Assembly (NCBI GenBank): GCA_905221605.1
Contig: CAJNDS010002188.1
Coordinates: forward strand, 370,001 to 434,000
Reading direction: 5' to 3'
DNA: 64,000 bases
Source: Symbiodinium natans
Lineage: Eukaryota; Sar; Dinophyceae; Suessiales; Symbiodiniaceae
A program made the position numbers and the translations under genes. Within the stretch, counting starts at the first letter, position 1, and every line of letters starts with the position of its first letter. Under the pieces are notes generated by a model. It was given only the letters and a program-made list of their open reading frames with translations, was not told the origin of the DNA and ran no database searches. This document shows positions 55,082 to 64,000 of the stretch, piece after piece.

Positions 55082-55205
55082 GAGTTTGTCCTGCACTGGC
55101 TTCTGCTGCACGTATCTGAAAGCACATACTCGGACCCTAACGAAGCCGACGAGTATTTACTACAATTCCAGGGGAATCTGATGTGGAACAAGCAACATGC
55201 GCCTG
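55082..55205 (+). CDS. Candidate plus-strand exon
   Basis: TGCCAG acceptor followed by G, then an open frame EFVLHWLLLHVSESTYSDPN and EADEYLLQFQGNLMWNKQHAP, ending near a GC donor at 55206. It has the same splice grammar as the identified genes but lies on the opposite strand. Family not recognised. Confidence 0.4.
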
Positions 55206-56637
55206 GCACGGTAGACCTCGGACCACCATCCCTTCGAGCAGTGCCTGGGATTGGTTGACGCTGCGCGGGTGCTCCGCGTGGGGAACAGAGGTGCATGAAG
55301 CTTAGTCGGGAACTTTGGCAAAGACCTGCCCGGGACACGCAACACGCAAACTCGAATCCGACCTAGCAACGCAGGCCCTGAGTCTTAAGACTTAAGCATC
55401 TCTTGAGCTCAAGTTGGCGAGCCGCCTTGTAGCGAAAGTTCGACTCGGAAGGCACATCCACCTCAAAAGCGTGGATACCCCTCGAGCGGCTTAGGGATTG
55501 GATGGGCTTTTGTTTGTGCCACCCACCTGGCTGACTCAAGTGGTCGTACCACTTGCCACAACCAGCCCCCCCTCCCCCGTTGCAACCCAACGAATTACTC
55601 AAAATCCGGTACATACCGAGGTGTTTTTTGCCACCTGCCCAAGCTGAGGTGGCTTAAGGATTCGGTTTGACCCAGGACTCATGTTCATTCCCTCCTTCTC
55701 TGCCGTGCCATCCCCACAAGGTCTTGCTACGCAAGGGCACGAGAGTAGGCTAGGATCTTCATTGTGTATGAGTATTATTCATGTAGGTACCTGTTGCCGA
55801 CCACTCCATCTGGTTTTGGGAAATGTGTGGGCTTGCTCAGCTTGCCAGCCTCCACTGTGGGCAGCGAGTATGCCAATGGAGCATACAACCTCAAAACACC
55901 GACGCGGCACGTACTTCTGGGTACCTACGCCGCTCTTGAGGCACAGGCGGGCTGGCAAAAGCAAGCACTTTGTCCTGCAAAGTCCACGAACTGTGAATCC
56001 CGCTTCCTGATCACCGCCACTGCCACCGGCCACACTTTCCTGCTCTGACAAGTATCGAGGTGCTGGAACAGGGAGGAACCTAGCGCAGGCGCGCAGCGGC
56101 CCGTCTTCGATGTTGCTATGGCTGCTATAGGCAGGTGGATACATGTTGATACATGTTGACAGCACAGCTTTCTCTCATATAGTTGCTCTTGGCTCCTATG
56201 ATTCTCGGCTGGGGCCCAGGGCTCTCCGAGCTGTAACAAAGGGCAGCCCCCCGCAGCAGCGCGCTGGCGGCCAGGTTCCGTTTGGCTGCGCATGCGTACT
56301 CTTTGTCGAATAACCCATGCATGTTGACACAAAGGCCTTCGCGAGCTGCAGCGGGTCCACTGTGACACAGTCCCTGTCTGCGATCAGATTTCTGCTCAGC
56401 ATGAACATGCGCAGCAATCGGTTCCCCAGGTTCGGCGGCTCCCTCGAGCGACCGACGTTTAGATCACATAGCTGAGGAGTCTGAGGGGCGCTATTCGAAC
56501 TCTTCGTTCTCAGTCTGCCAACAAAATGCTTGGCCAAGTCCGCTACGTGGCGGCGGGCCTAGCTGTTGCTGAGTTTTCTCATCCCTTCCGAACCTTCCTA
56601 AACGCCGAAACACTCGGTTGGCCCGTGGCCACACAGC

Positions 56638-56774
56638 CTCATGAAGTGTTTGTGGGTGGAGATGATCTCCTGGGCGCCGGATCCCTTGACACAGGGGGTT
56701 GCCCTCAGAAATTCTGAGCCGTCAGCGTTGAAGACCAAGACGGAGGGGTGCGGCCTGGGGCCGAGACGCAACAC
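56638..56774 (-). CDS. Candidate exon, thioredoxin-fold-like strand
   Basis: Between GAAG|G and AG|GC the minus strand gives 45 codons plus two bases: VLRLGPRPHPSVLVFNADGS, EFLRATPCVKGSGAQEIIST, then HKHFM. The P-S-V-L-V-F-x-A-D-G-x-E strand-turn resembles thioredoxin-like folds, but the catalytic part is not seen. Neighbouring minus-strand frames at 56.2-57.0 kb also look partly protein-like. Confidence 0.4.
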
Positions 56775-57632
56775 CTTCACGTGCAAAGAAGGGGATGCCA
56801 CAGGAAGGATCCAGCCTGTGCCTGAAAGCATTGGACGACGTGTGGATGAAGACGGGGCGCTCCCGACCCAAATCCGCGCAAATGTAAGCGCGGTTGCCTG
56901 ACCCGAGATTCACAGATTGCAAGGTGCTGGCCAGAGACTTCGGCAACTTCGGTGGCTGTGGGCCGCGCCCAGATCCGGGCAGGACACGGCGACCCTGTCC
57001 AGCAAGCCCTCGACGATGCACTCGCCTCGGGGACCAACTGGCGCAGAAGAGTGCTCAGTAATGGCATCTGCGTTGGCAGTGCTAGCATTGCGGTTTGATC
57101 TGCTGCTCTCATGCACAAGACGGCCTCATGGCCTGACTATGTCTGGCAGATATCTGGCATAGGCGCCAGGCGAAGGAGCAAAGCCTGCGGACGCCAAGCT
57201 TCAGTGTCCAGAAACTAAATGCCTCCGACTTTGACAGAAACCGACGAACCTGCCGCGCACTGGGTGGCTTTGGAAGCAGCGGCAGCTGCAGTTCCAGATC
57301 TGTTTCCCTGCAACTCTGCGACGACGAACACTGCGCATGTGTCGCACACATTGCCGCATTGCACATCTCCTACGGATTCCTAGATTGGCTGAGTCGTCCA
57401 CGACAAGGAGAGCCTGCGCCTCACTACATGGGCACGTCGGAATTGGCACTTTCATCCAGGGGTTGCAACGCACTTGCTACCACCTGCTGGCCGAGAGGAG
57501 CAGGTCACGCACTACTGTAGATTGCACTTTAGGGTTCGAACTGCAGTAACTCGGCCAGTTGCTGCATCAGGCTATGGGCCTCGGCTTGCACATGACATCA
57601 GGCACAATGAAGGAATCGTCGTTGAACAGTCG

Positions 57633-57746
57633 CATATGGGGGGTTTCCGATATTGGTGGGGGTACCTTCTTGGGGTCCTTTTATAAGGGAATCCTACTTT
57701 CTGGGGTCTATTCTAGGGGTCCCCTATTTTCGTAAAACCCCATATG
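57633..57746. mobile_element. MITE-like element, family 2
   Basis: CATATGGGG at the left end and CCCCATATG at the right, with TTTCCGA/TCGTAAA inside. Internal GGGGTCCTTTTATAAGGG. Related ends at 10140-10236 and 58604-58725. Confidence 0.6.
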
Positions 57747-58603
57747 ACAGTAGTCACTTACTTGTCGACGTGCCTCTGCCATCTGGCGAGGGTTGATCTT
57801 GTTCTGCTGGCAGAATGACTCGGCAGCCTGGGCAATCTATGGCACTCTGCATCCCAAGTCACAGGTCTTTCGTCCATTCAATTCCATTCACAAATCCTTC
57901 AAACTCACAGGTCACATCACGCATCCTCGCCGGGCAGCAGCCTCTCCGCCTCTTGCGGCCCAGGCATAGCCACCTTTCATGCTGCGACCATGAGAGAAGG
58001 TGGCGCAGCTGCTGCGTTCGTCTAAGGCGTTTGAAGCCGCTATGACCTACCAACCTGTGTCAACATCTAGCAGCCAGGAACAGGAAGGGGGACAAAAGCT
58101 TCCAGGCCGGACAGCCAGGATCCATGACATTCCGGTTACCGAGCAAATGCTTGGCCCGCCACCCATCAGCCACAGCAAGCCCTCGGCATCATCCCGCAAC
58201 TGGCTCCTTGCAGCTGTTCAACTGCAGGAATGCTTTAGGAGAATGCTGTTGCTCTAGCTGGTTCTAGCTTCTAAGGGCCCCTACAGGCCCTTTTGAGAGT
58301 TCTGCCTGCGCAAAGTCGAAACCCTTAAAACAGGCATGCCAAAAAACCCTATCTTGGAACAACCTGACGGCTAGTCCTTTGTGAGGATCAGCTCTTGCTC
58401 TAGGATGGCCCTTATACAAAGCCCTCTGAGAAATATTCCTGAACATGAAGATGATCCTCCTAAACCTACGAAGGGAAAAATCGAGAATGTCCCAAGGACC
58501 CACCTTAGGTGGTGCTGTAAGGCCCGGGCCACTTCGGGGCCTCCTTCTTGGTGGCCTCGTCCAGTCGCCTCTGGGCCTGCCGCTGTGCCAGAAGTTTACG
58601 CTA

Positions 58604-58725
58604 ATTGGGGGGGGGGGGGGGGGGGGTGGGTGCCCTTTTTTGGGGGTCCTTCTGAACAAGGGGGTCCTAGGATTTTGGGGGGTCTGTCTTCGGGGTCCCT
58701 TATGATCGTAAACCCCCCCATATCT
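58604..58725. mobile_element. MITE-like element, family 2, degenerate copy
   Basis: Begins with a run of about 20 G, contains GGGGGTCCTTCTGAACAAGG and ends ATCGTAAACCCCCCCATAT, like the right end of 57633-57746. Confidence 0.5.
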
Positions 58726-59198
58726 GATGTGGTATGTGGAGGTTGCTTTAACTATTAGAGGGCGGGGGAGGGGGACTCAGTGTTAAAACGACCCTCAGGC
58801 GATGTCGCCTCTGGAGGCAGTGTCTGTGGCGCGGCAGGCTCTTTGACTCCCACATGCTGGCGCTCCGTCTCGGCACTCACCGGCTTCGGCGGGGCCATGC
58901 CATGGGTGGACGAGCCAACCACCGACTCCCACACCTCAAGACCCCAGTGAAACCAGTTGACCCCACCTCGGGTTTGAGGGCTTCGGAGAGCAAGACCCCA
59001 CGTCTGAACATGCTTGGGATTTCCGGTGAGGCTTCCATATACTTCACTTCCTTATGGGTTCAGGGTAAAGTTTACGGCACGTTGAATAAAGTGCCCGTAC
59101 CTGACGGAGCCTGAAGCCCGGAGCCCTGCCAAAAAAGCAAGCGACGCCCGCGCACGGGGCGCTCAGCTCCTGCTCCGTTTCGTGTCCAATTCCCTCGG

Positions 59199-59242
59199 CG
59201 ACCAGGTGATGACCATGTGATGACCACGTGATGACCATGTGA
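59199..59242. repeat. 12-bp tandem repeat
   Basis: Four units of GTGATGACCATG with small changes. Confidence 0.9.
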
Positions 59243-59321
59243 TGACGATATGATGGCTGCGATGAGACATCGGCCCCGAAAGTCGCAAGGAACACGAAAC
59301 CATGCGAGTCCAAGGAATCAA

Positions 59322-59650
59322 GATTATATATATATATATATATATATTTATTTATTTATTTATTCATTTATTATTATTATTACTATTATTATCATTCCTA
59401 CTATTATTATTATTATTAGTATTACTATTATTAGTTTGATTATTATTGCTATTAATATTAATATGAATATTAATATTAATATTAGCATTAATATGAATAT
59501 TAATATTAATATTAATATTAATATTCATATTAATATTCATATTAATATTAATATTAATTTTAATTTTAATTTTAATATTATTGTTATTGTTATTATTAAT
59601 ATTTTATATTTTTTTATTATTCATATTATATATGCATTTGTATTTGTATA
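59322..59650. repeat. AT-rich microsatellite complex
   Basis: TATATA, TTTA, TTATTA and AATATT blocks in series. Confidence 0.95.
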
Positions 59651-59802
59651 TAGATTGTTTGTCTCAAGATGTATTGATATTCGAGTCTCTGAGTGGAATC
59701 TTGGGCATCGGCCAACGGTTCTCACGTCAGGCCGAGTCTCGCCGGAGATGGTGGCAGCCACCTGCTCTCTCTTGCTCTTTTTTCTTCTTTTTTTTTGTTT
59801 TG

Positions 59803-59820
59803 GGGGGGGGGGGGGGGGGT
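59803..59820. repeat. G homopolymer
   Basis: About 18 G after a T run. Confidence 0.9.
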
Positions 59821-60024
59821 TGTTGCCTCATGGCCTTATGGTTCTCTAGCTGATGGAGGTCATGAATCACCCTCCCCTCGCCCGCAGGTGCCCTTGGGCT
59901 TTTGCAGCGCACTGCGGCGCTCATAAACCGGGGGGGACTGTGCCCGACTGCACCTTTTGCTGCAGCCTTTGGGGGTGAATCTGGGGTGAAAAGCTCGAGC
60001 TGCTCCGTTTTATAAATGCTCCCG

Positions 60025-61281
60025 TCAGGCAGCTTGCAAGGCCCGATAGCGAGACACAATCACGGCCACGTCATAAACTCCGCGTGTCCAGGAACACAGG
60101 CTCGCAGCGGCTCTTGAGATATTTTTTACCTGCCCAGGAAGCAGATCAGGATTGGCGATGTACCAGTGGACTTGAGCTAGCACCTCCGGCGACACCCGAT
60201 GCGCATCGAGTTGCAGGAGCTTCGTGAGGAAAAGCTTATCATCCATCATGGCACGCAAGCTTTTCCAGCTGTCGAACGGGTGCGCCATCAAAAGCGCGAC
60301 AGCTTCCATGACAAGCTGAATGGCCCTGGGTGGTTTGTTGAGGGCCCTGACTTCAGCAACGTCTGCCTTGCTCAGATAGTCTAAGGATCGAGTGGCCTCG
60401 GTCAGCATACGCCTCAGTTCTCCTTGCAATTCATCGCTGCCGTTCGGGAGATCGAGACGCTTTCCCGCTGTCTCTAGAAAAGCCTCCGCCGTGTCGACCG
60501 TGTACTGAATCTGGCCCTCCTGGCTGTCGTCGAGAACCCCCAAAGACTCCAGCGTCGCGGTGTAGTGCTCCATGGGTTCCATTGCCTCGCCGGCAAAGAG
60601 GGTGATGGTGCCTACATCGCTCGGAAGCAGGGGCCTCATGCGATCCGCGATGTCCTTGTAGGTCCAGGCGGGCAAAGCACCTTTCAAGGTGGCGAAGACC
60701 TCTCCTGAAAGCACGGACTGCAACTGAAGGCGCCCCTTCGGCTCCTCGGAAACCGGAGAGGCCGGAGTTTCGAGAACTTTGGCTTCTGACCGAAGCTTTT
60801 CCGTCTTCTCCCTGGCCATCCTCTCACGCTCTTCCCTGGCCTCCTGGGCCTTTTCCTGCGCATCCTGGAGGTGCTCCTCCGTCATGGGAAATGTGGGCGG
60901 CGGACAGCCGCAGGCATCTCCCAACGCATGGCACCAGCGCAGGAGCAACACGCAGGCGGGCGAGAACTGGGCCATGAACTCGCTGCGCAGCGAGGTCACT
61001 TCTAACTCTGCGTGGAGAATGTCGCGGATACGATGCTTGTCACTATCCTCCGGCTCGAAGGCCTGCAGCTTAGAGATAAGGTCTACATCTGCCCGCAGAA
61101 GCTCTGACATCTGCTGCCAGCTTTCCGCATCAACCCCTGGACTCGTGGACTTCAAGATGCCCTCGAACAGCGTCTTGACGTACCACGGCACCGGACCACT
61201 CAAAACATTGTCGAGATCTTTCCGAGTGACGAAGTCCAGGTTCGATCTGGCCCTGGACAGTGGCGTGCCTGTAGAGGCCAT
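60025..61281 (-). CDS. Dynein stalk-tip (microtubule-binding) domain protein without motor
   Basis: Single open frame of 418 residues. The ATG at 61281 is the first after an in-frame stop, and the frame ends in TGA. The last roughly 120 residues match the dynein heavy-chain stalk and microtubule-binding domain in order: ALNKPPRAIQLVMEAVALL, a Trp-led helix, DDKLFLTKLLQLD, VSPEVLAQVHWYIANPDLLP, then VKNISRAAASLCSWTRGVYDVA (compare the family pattern NPP..V..V, PDF.PE.V...S.A...LC.WV.A...Y). An earlier segment (about residues 25-125: GPVPWYVKTLFEGIL, WQQMSELLRADVDLISKLQAF,, then FSPACVLLLRWCHALGDA) resembles the same fold. The two are separated by a charged coiled coil (EEHLQDAQEKAQEAREERER). 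No AAA+ or linker domain is present; dynein heavy chains exceed 4000 residues. It could be a stand-alone microtubule-binding protein or a retained fragment of a heavy chain; the in-frame ATG and long open frame favour a real gene. Confidence 0.8.
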   Translation of the reverse strand: MASTGTPLSRARSNLDFVTRKDLDNVLSGPVPWYVKTLFEGILKSTSPGVDAESWQQMSELLRADVDLISKLQAFEPEDSDKHRIRDILHAELEVTSLRSEFMAQFSPACVLLLRWCHALGDACGCPPPTFPMTEEHLQDAQEKAQEAREERERMAREKTEKLRSEAKVLETPASPVSEEPKGRLQLQSVLSGEVFATLKGALPAWTYKDIADRMRPLLPSDVGTITLFAGEAMEPMEHYTATLESLGVLDDSQEGQIQYTVDTAEAFLETAGKRLDLPNGSDELQGELRRMLTEATRSLDYLSKADVAEVRALNKPPRAIQLVMEAVALLMAHPFDSWKSLRAMMDDKLFLTKLLQLDAHRVSPEVLAQVHWYIANPDLLPGQVKNISRAAASLCSWTRGVYDVAVIVSRYRALQAA

Positions 61282-62654
61282 CGCGGAGCACACGGCTTCC
61301 TAAGGAGGGCTCCTTCTGAATGATGAACTAATTATGACTCAAAAGCAACGTGCTTGGGCCACACGACCTCGGCACATCAGCGCACTGCACATGTATGCAC
61401 AAGACCTTGCGGGCCCAAGAAACCCAACATCAGAGCCGCGCTGGCGGCCTCTGCCGCGAGTCGCGCCAAGCCATCAAGCGGAGGTCGGTCTATTCACACG
61501 GAAGACAAGGTCTCAGCTATTTTGCGGGAAGACCGCATGCCAATACAAAGCCATCACGGTACCGAAGCGGCTGTGCACGATTTGGGCCCAGACAGACTTG
61601 CTGCGGGGGGGAACTCTTGCAGTGCTTGACAAAAGGTTTGATCATGTTTGATCTCGAATGGTCATAGAGGAGCACAGAGTCGTGCCTGCACAACCCGGTC
61701 AGACAGTTTCCCTACCTCAATAATAGAATAAAACTATAATAATAATAATACTAATAATAGTAATAAAAACAACAATCATGATATGAATTATTAATAATAA
61801 TAATAGTAATAATAATGATGATGATACAATAGTAATAGGAATTCACCTCAGCACAAGAACATCGGCTGCCTCTCTTTGGGCACGCACAAGCTCGCTCTCC
61901 AGCGTGGAACTTGTGCCTGGCAGCCAGCTCAGCGTCTCGAGGTGTCCCAAACTCACATTAGGTACCATTCTGCCTGCAGAGCTGCTATGCACAAGTTTCA
62001 AGTATCTTGCCACGAACTTGGACCTAAGGTGACCTGTTCGTGTTGTATGTGGGTCGTGCTGATCACGCGACTACCTGGTTATAAGGCTGCAGACCGCAAG
62101 CACGCACAACCAGAAACTACAAACCTGCAGTCGGACCTTGCGCATCCCACTCCTGCGCAGACTCCCAGCATGTGAGATTCCCAACCTAGTCAGGTCAGCT
62201 CACTTACATTGGACAGCTGGAGTGATACCAGCAACTCTCATATTCGGCCCACGATGATCACTAGGCACGTGGCGGAAAGAGCTGCGACGATCGCACACGC
62301 ATGCCCAATAATATGGTCTGCCTGCATGCCCAGTTTTGCACTTGGTCGGCTTCTGCGCTAGCTGCTAGCTTCTCATTACATTGCCCAACTCTGCAACAAA
62401 AAAGTTCGCGCAATCGAAACCATCACCAGGAGACACAGATACCAACATGTGCCAACCCATGTGCGGTGCGCTGCATACAATTTCAGGTTGGATGGCACTA
62501 TGCTTTTTGGCAGGTCTGACGCTCTTCTTGCGTGAGAAAGCCTTGCCATGGCATGCCACGACTTGTATTGCAAGGCCCACGTGCTCATGATGACCATCAT
62601 GCATCACCAAAGTGGTCTCAGGCGTCTGTACAATCTGACAACCACCCTGCAAAC
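61282..62654. other. No gene identified
   Basis: Upstream flank of the dynein-tip gene with an AAT microsatellite. I see nothing else supportable. Confidence 0.5.
61727..61838. repeat. AAT/TAA microsatellite
   Basis: AATAATA-type repeats upstream of the dynein-tip gene. Confidence 0.93.
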
Positions 62655-62824
62655 CTGTTTCCAGGCATGGAGGACTAAGATACGACGATGCCTGTCTGCA
62701 TCATCCATGTCCTCCAATTCACCAATAGCCGCGATCATAGCCTCCAGCAAGAATTGCCTGCGACTTTGCACCCGAATGTCTTCCACGCGCCAAGGCTGCT
62801 GCTGGAGATTCCTCCCAGAGATCC
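62655..62824 (-). CDS. Candidate exon, helical protein
   Basis: TGGCAG acceptor followed by G, two bases plus 56 codons, then a GT donor after CAG. It reads ISGRNLQQQPWRVEDIRVQS, RRQFLLEAMIAAIGELEDMD, DADRHRRILVLHAWKQ. Strongly helical and charged; family unknown. The upstream minus-strand region (to about 63300) is open and Arg/Ala/Pro-rich and may be the same gene. Confidence 0.45.
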
Positions 62825-62968
62825 CTGCCAGAATTGAAGACGGTGTGGGCGAGTGGGACATCTGTTCGGACGTCACGGTCATGACGCACGCTTGGTCGTT
62901 GCACGGGTCTCTGCGGCACAGGCCTCAAGCCAGCTGAGCGAGCGATGGGCCTCTGAGGATTCTCTGTG

Positions 62969-63012
62969 CTCCCAGCCCTCCCAGCCCTCCCAGCCCTCCC
63001 AGCCCTCCCAGC
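62969..63012. repeat. 9-bp tandem repeat (CCCTCCCAG), five copies
   Basis: In frame on the minus strand it would give a Gly-Arg-Ala repeat within a possible coding region at 62.7-63.3 kb. Confidence 0.9.
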
Positions 63013-63754
63013 CGTTTGTGCGTCCCCACGAACCGGTCCAGCCACAGCTTGTGGCCTAGCGGGGTTCGGGCTCGAGTTCTGGGCGTGGTTGTTGGGGGGC
63101 TTCCTGGGTCTCGGAAGAGCCCTGGACTTGGCGGCAGCAGCCGCCTGGCGATTGGCAGACAGCTGCTGGGCCGAGGGCGCCTTGCTTCGGCTGGAGGGCC
63201 GTGACTTTCGCCCAGACCGGCTTGCAGCCCTCTTCCGGTCGGCGGATGCCAGGTTGGGGTTCCTTGCGAATGCACAACACATGCGCCGACATCTTCCCAC
63301 GCGTGATGAACACCATGGAAGAAAGGGCCACACATGCCCACACGCAACAAGGGACAACAACCAGAAACTTACAGAAACTGCCTAGGTGCTGTCGGAGCAA
63401 GTCGGCAGCGCGTCGACGTTCCGGGCAGTCTACACCTCCGGTGACACCAGCGCGTGCGAAGATGCGCGAAGCTCTTCAAGGCCCTAGTGAGGGTGTACTC
63501 AGGGCCGAGGATCCTAGGACCTCAAGCCTTCAAAGGAACGCCTACAGACTTTGTCCCGGAAACTCGACGCATGAGGCATAACATCTGAAACATCCCCAGC
63601 ACCTGGTCCTGCAAGGGCGAGGCCGCGGCAAAGGAGCCAATGCGCAAACTCGTCGAACAAGACCATGCCTGATGAATCGCGCAACTTGGGGAGGGGGAGG
63701 AAGGGGAGGGAGGGGGTCGAGGCGTTGTGCCTGCTTTGCTCCCTTTCTGGGACT

Positions 63755-63905
63755 GGCCTCCTCCATCGACATCGAGCTCCTTGAAGGCGGCGGTCACGTC
63801 ATCATCGAGGTTTCCAGGCAGCCGGGCACGCAGCTGTGGCAGAGCAGCCCGGAACTCCTTCGGGAAGCGCCCAGGTGCCAAGGTGCTCACCCCAATGTCT
63901 CGGAC
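63755..63905 (-). CDS. Candidate exon with EF-hand-like start
   Basis: Open minus-strand stretch reading GVSTLAPGRFPKEFRAALPQ, LRARLPGNLDDDV, then TAAFKELDVDGGGQ before a possible GT donor. AF.ELD.DGGG is the beginning of an EF-hand calcium loop (D.D.G). The gene probably continues beyond the right edge of the window. Exon limits are approximate. Confidence 0.4.
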
Positions 63906-64000
63906 ATGGGGAAGAGCTAGACGGATGTGTGATGATTGAGGCCTTGAACCACACACGGTCTGCTAAACAGGTAGCAGTCCAAAAGTGCACTACGTCCCAA

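Larger units (their letters stand above)
56775..60024. other. No firm gene
   Basis: Two family-2 foldback elements, homopolymers and an AT-rich microsatellite complex. Minus-strand frames near 57.1-57.4 kb look mildly protein-like but are not recognised. Confidence 0.4.

Noticed and set aside
61282-61293. Start of the dynein-tip protein at a GTG
   Set aside because: A eukaryotic ATG lies four codons downstream at 61281, and an in-frame stop lies just upstream of the GTG.
1-64000. A full-length dinoflagellate spliced leader or spliced-leader gene
   Set aside because: Only partial 3' matches were found; the complete leader is not present on either strand as far as I can see.
1-64000. CRISPR array, bacterial operon, prophage or rRNA/tRNA genes
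   Set aside because: Repeats have no unique spacers of constant length; no Shine-Dalgarno-led gene series, phage genes or RNA gene signatures could be supported.

Overview
The window looks like nuclear DNA of a dinoflagellate, most like the Symbiodiniaceae. The reasons are: about forty interstitial blocks of the TTTAGGG/CCCTAAA repeat in both orientations; genes cut into very short exons whose introns mostly begin with GC or GA rather than GT and end in AG followed by a G at the start of the next exon; every gene I could identify lying on the minus strand (dinoflagellate genes commonly run in one direction); and a 3'-end match to the dinoflagellate spliced leader upstream of the largest gene. 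I see no bacterial operon, CRISPR, rRNA or recognisable tRNA.

Region 1-6.6 kb is repeat-rich, with telomere-like blocks, two foldback elements and one convincing orphan exon (3926-4081). Region 6659-15748 holds a complete isocitrate dehydrogenase gene that I assembled by eye from 24 exons of 19-99 nt. Its introns carry most of the telomere-like blocks, a GAAAAGTC satellite, a 59-bp tandem repeat and small foldback elements. Region 16-27 kb has candidate exons, a 20-bp satellite, many telomere-like blocks and a roughly 650-bp duplication.

Region 27708-35048 is one uninterrupted 2446-codon gene: signal peptide, GH128-type glucanase domain, a long Ser/Thr stalk built on a 258-bp higher-order repeat, a membrane anchor, and a cytosolic tail of about 1400 residues with repeated helical units. 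Region 35.2-45.3 kb is poor in recognisable genes (an ankyrin-like exon, a Cys/Pro-rich segment and other candidates). A protein with two RRM domains, partly resolved, lies at 45379-47303. Region 47.3-52.4 kb is repeats plus a small terminal exon and an AT-rich island. A nine-exon omega-like glutathione transferase gene occupies 52448-54264. Region 54.4-60 kb has candidate exons, foldback elements and AT-rich microsatellites. A single-exon 418-codon protein at 60025-61281 carries a dynein stalk-tip domain without any motor domain, apparently in two copies. The last 1.4 kb holds candidate exons of a gene or genes that probably continue beyond the window.

The genes do not form a pathway. The striking pattern is structural: three genes are split into micro-exons with repeat-filled introns, while two others (the GH128 membrane protein and the dynein-tip protein) have no introns at all, which fits origin of the latter from reverse-transcribed mRNA.
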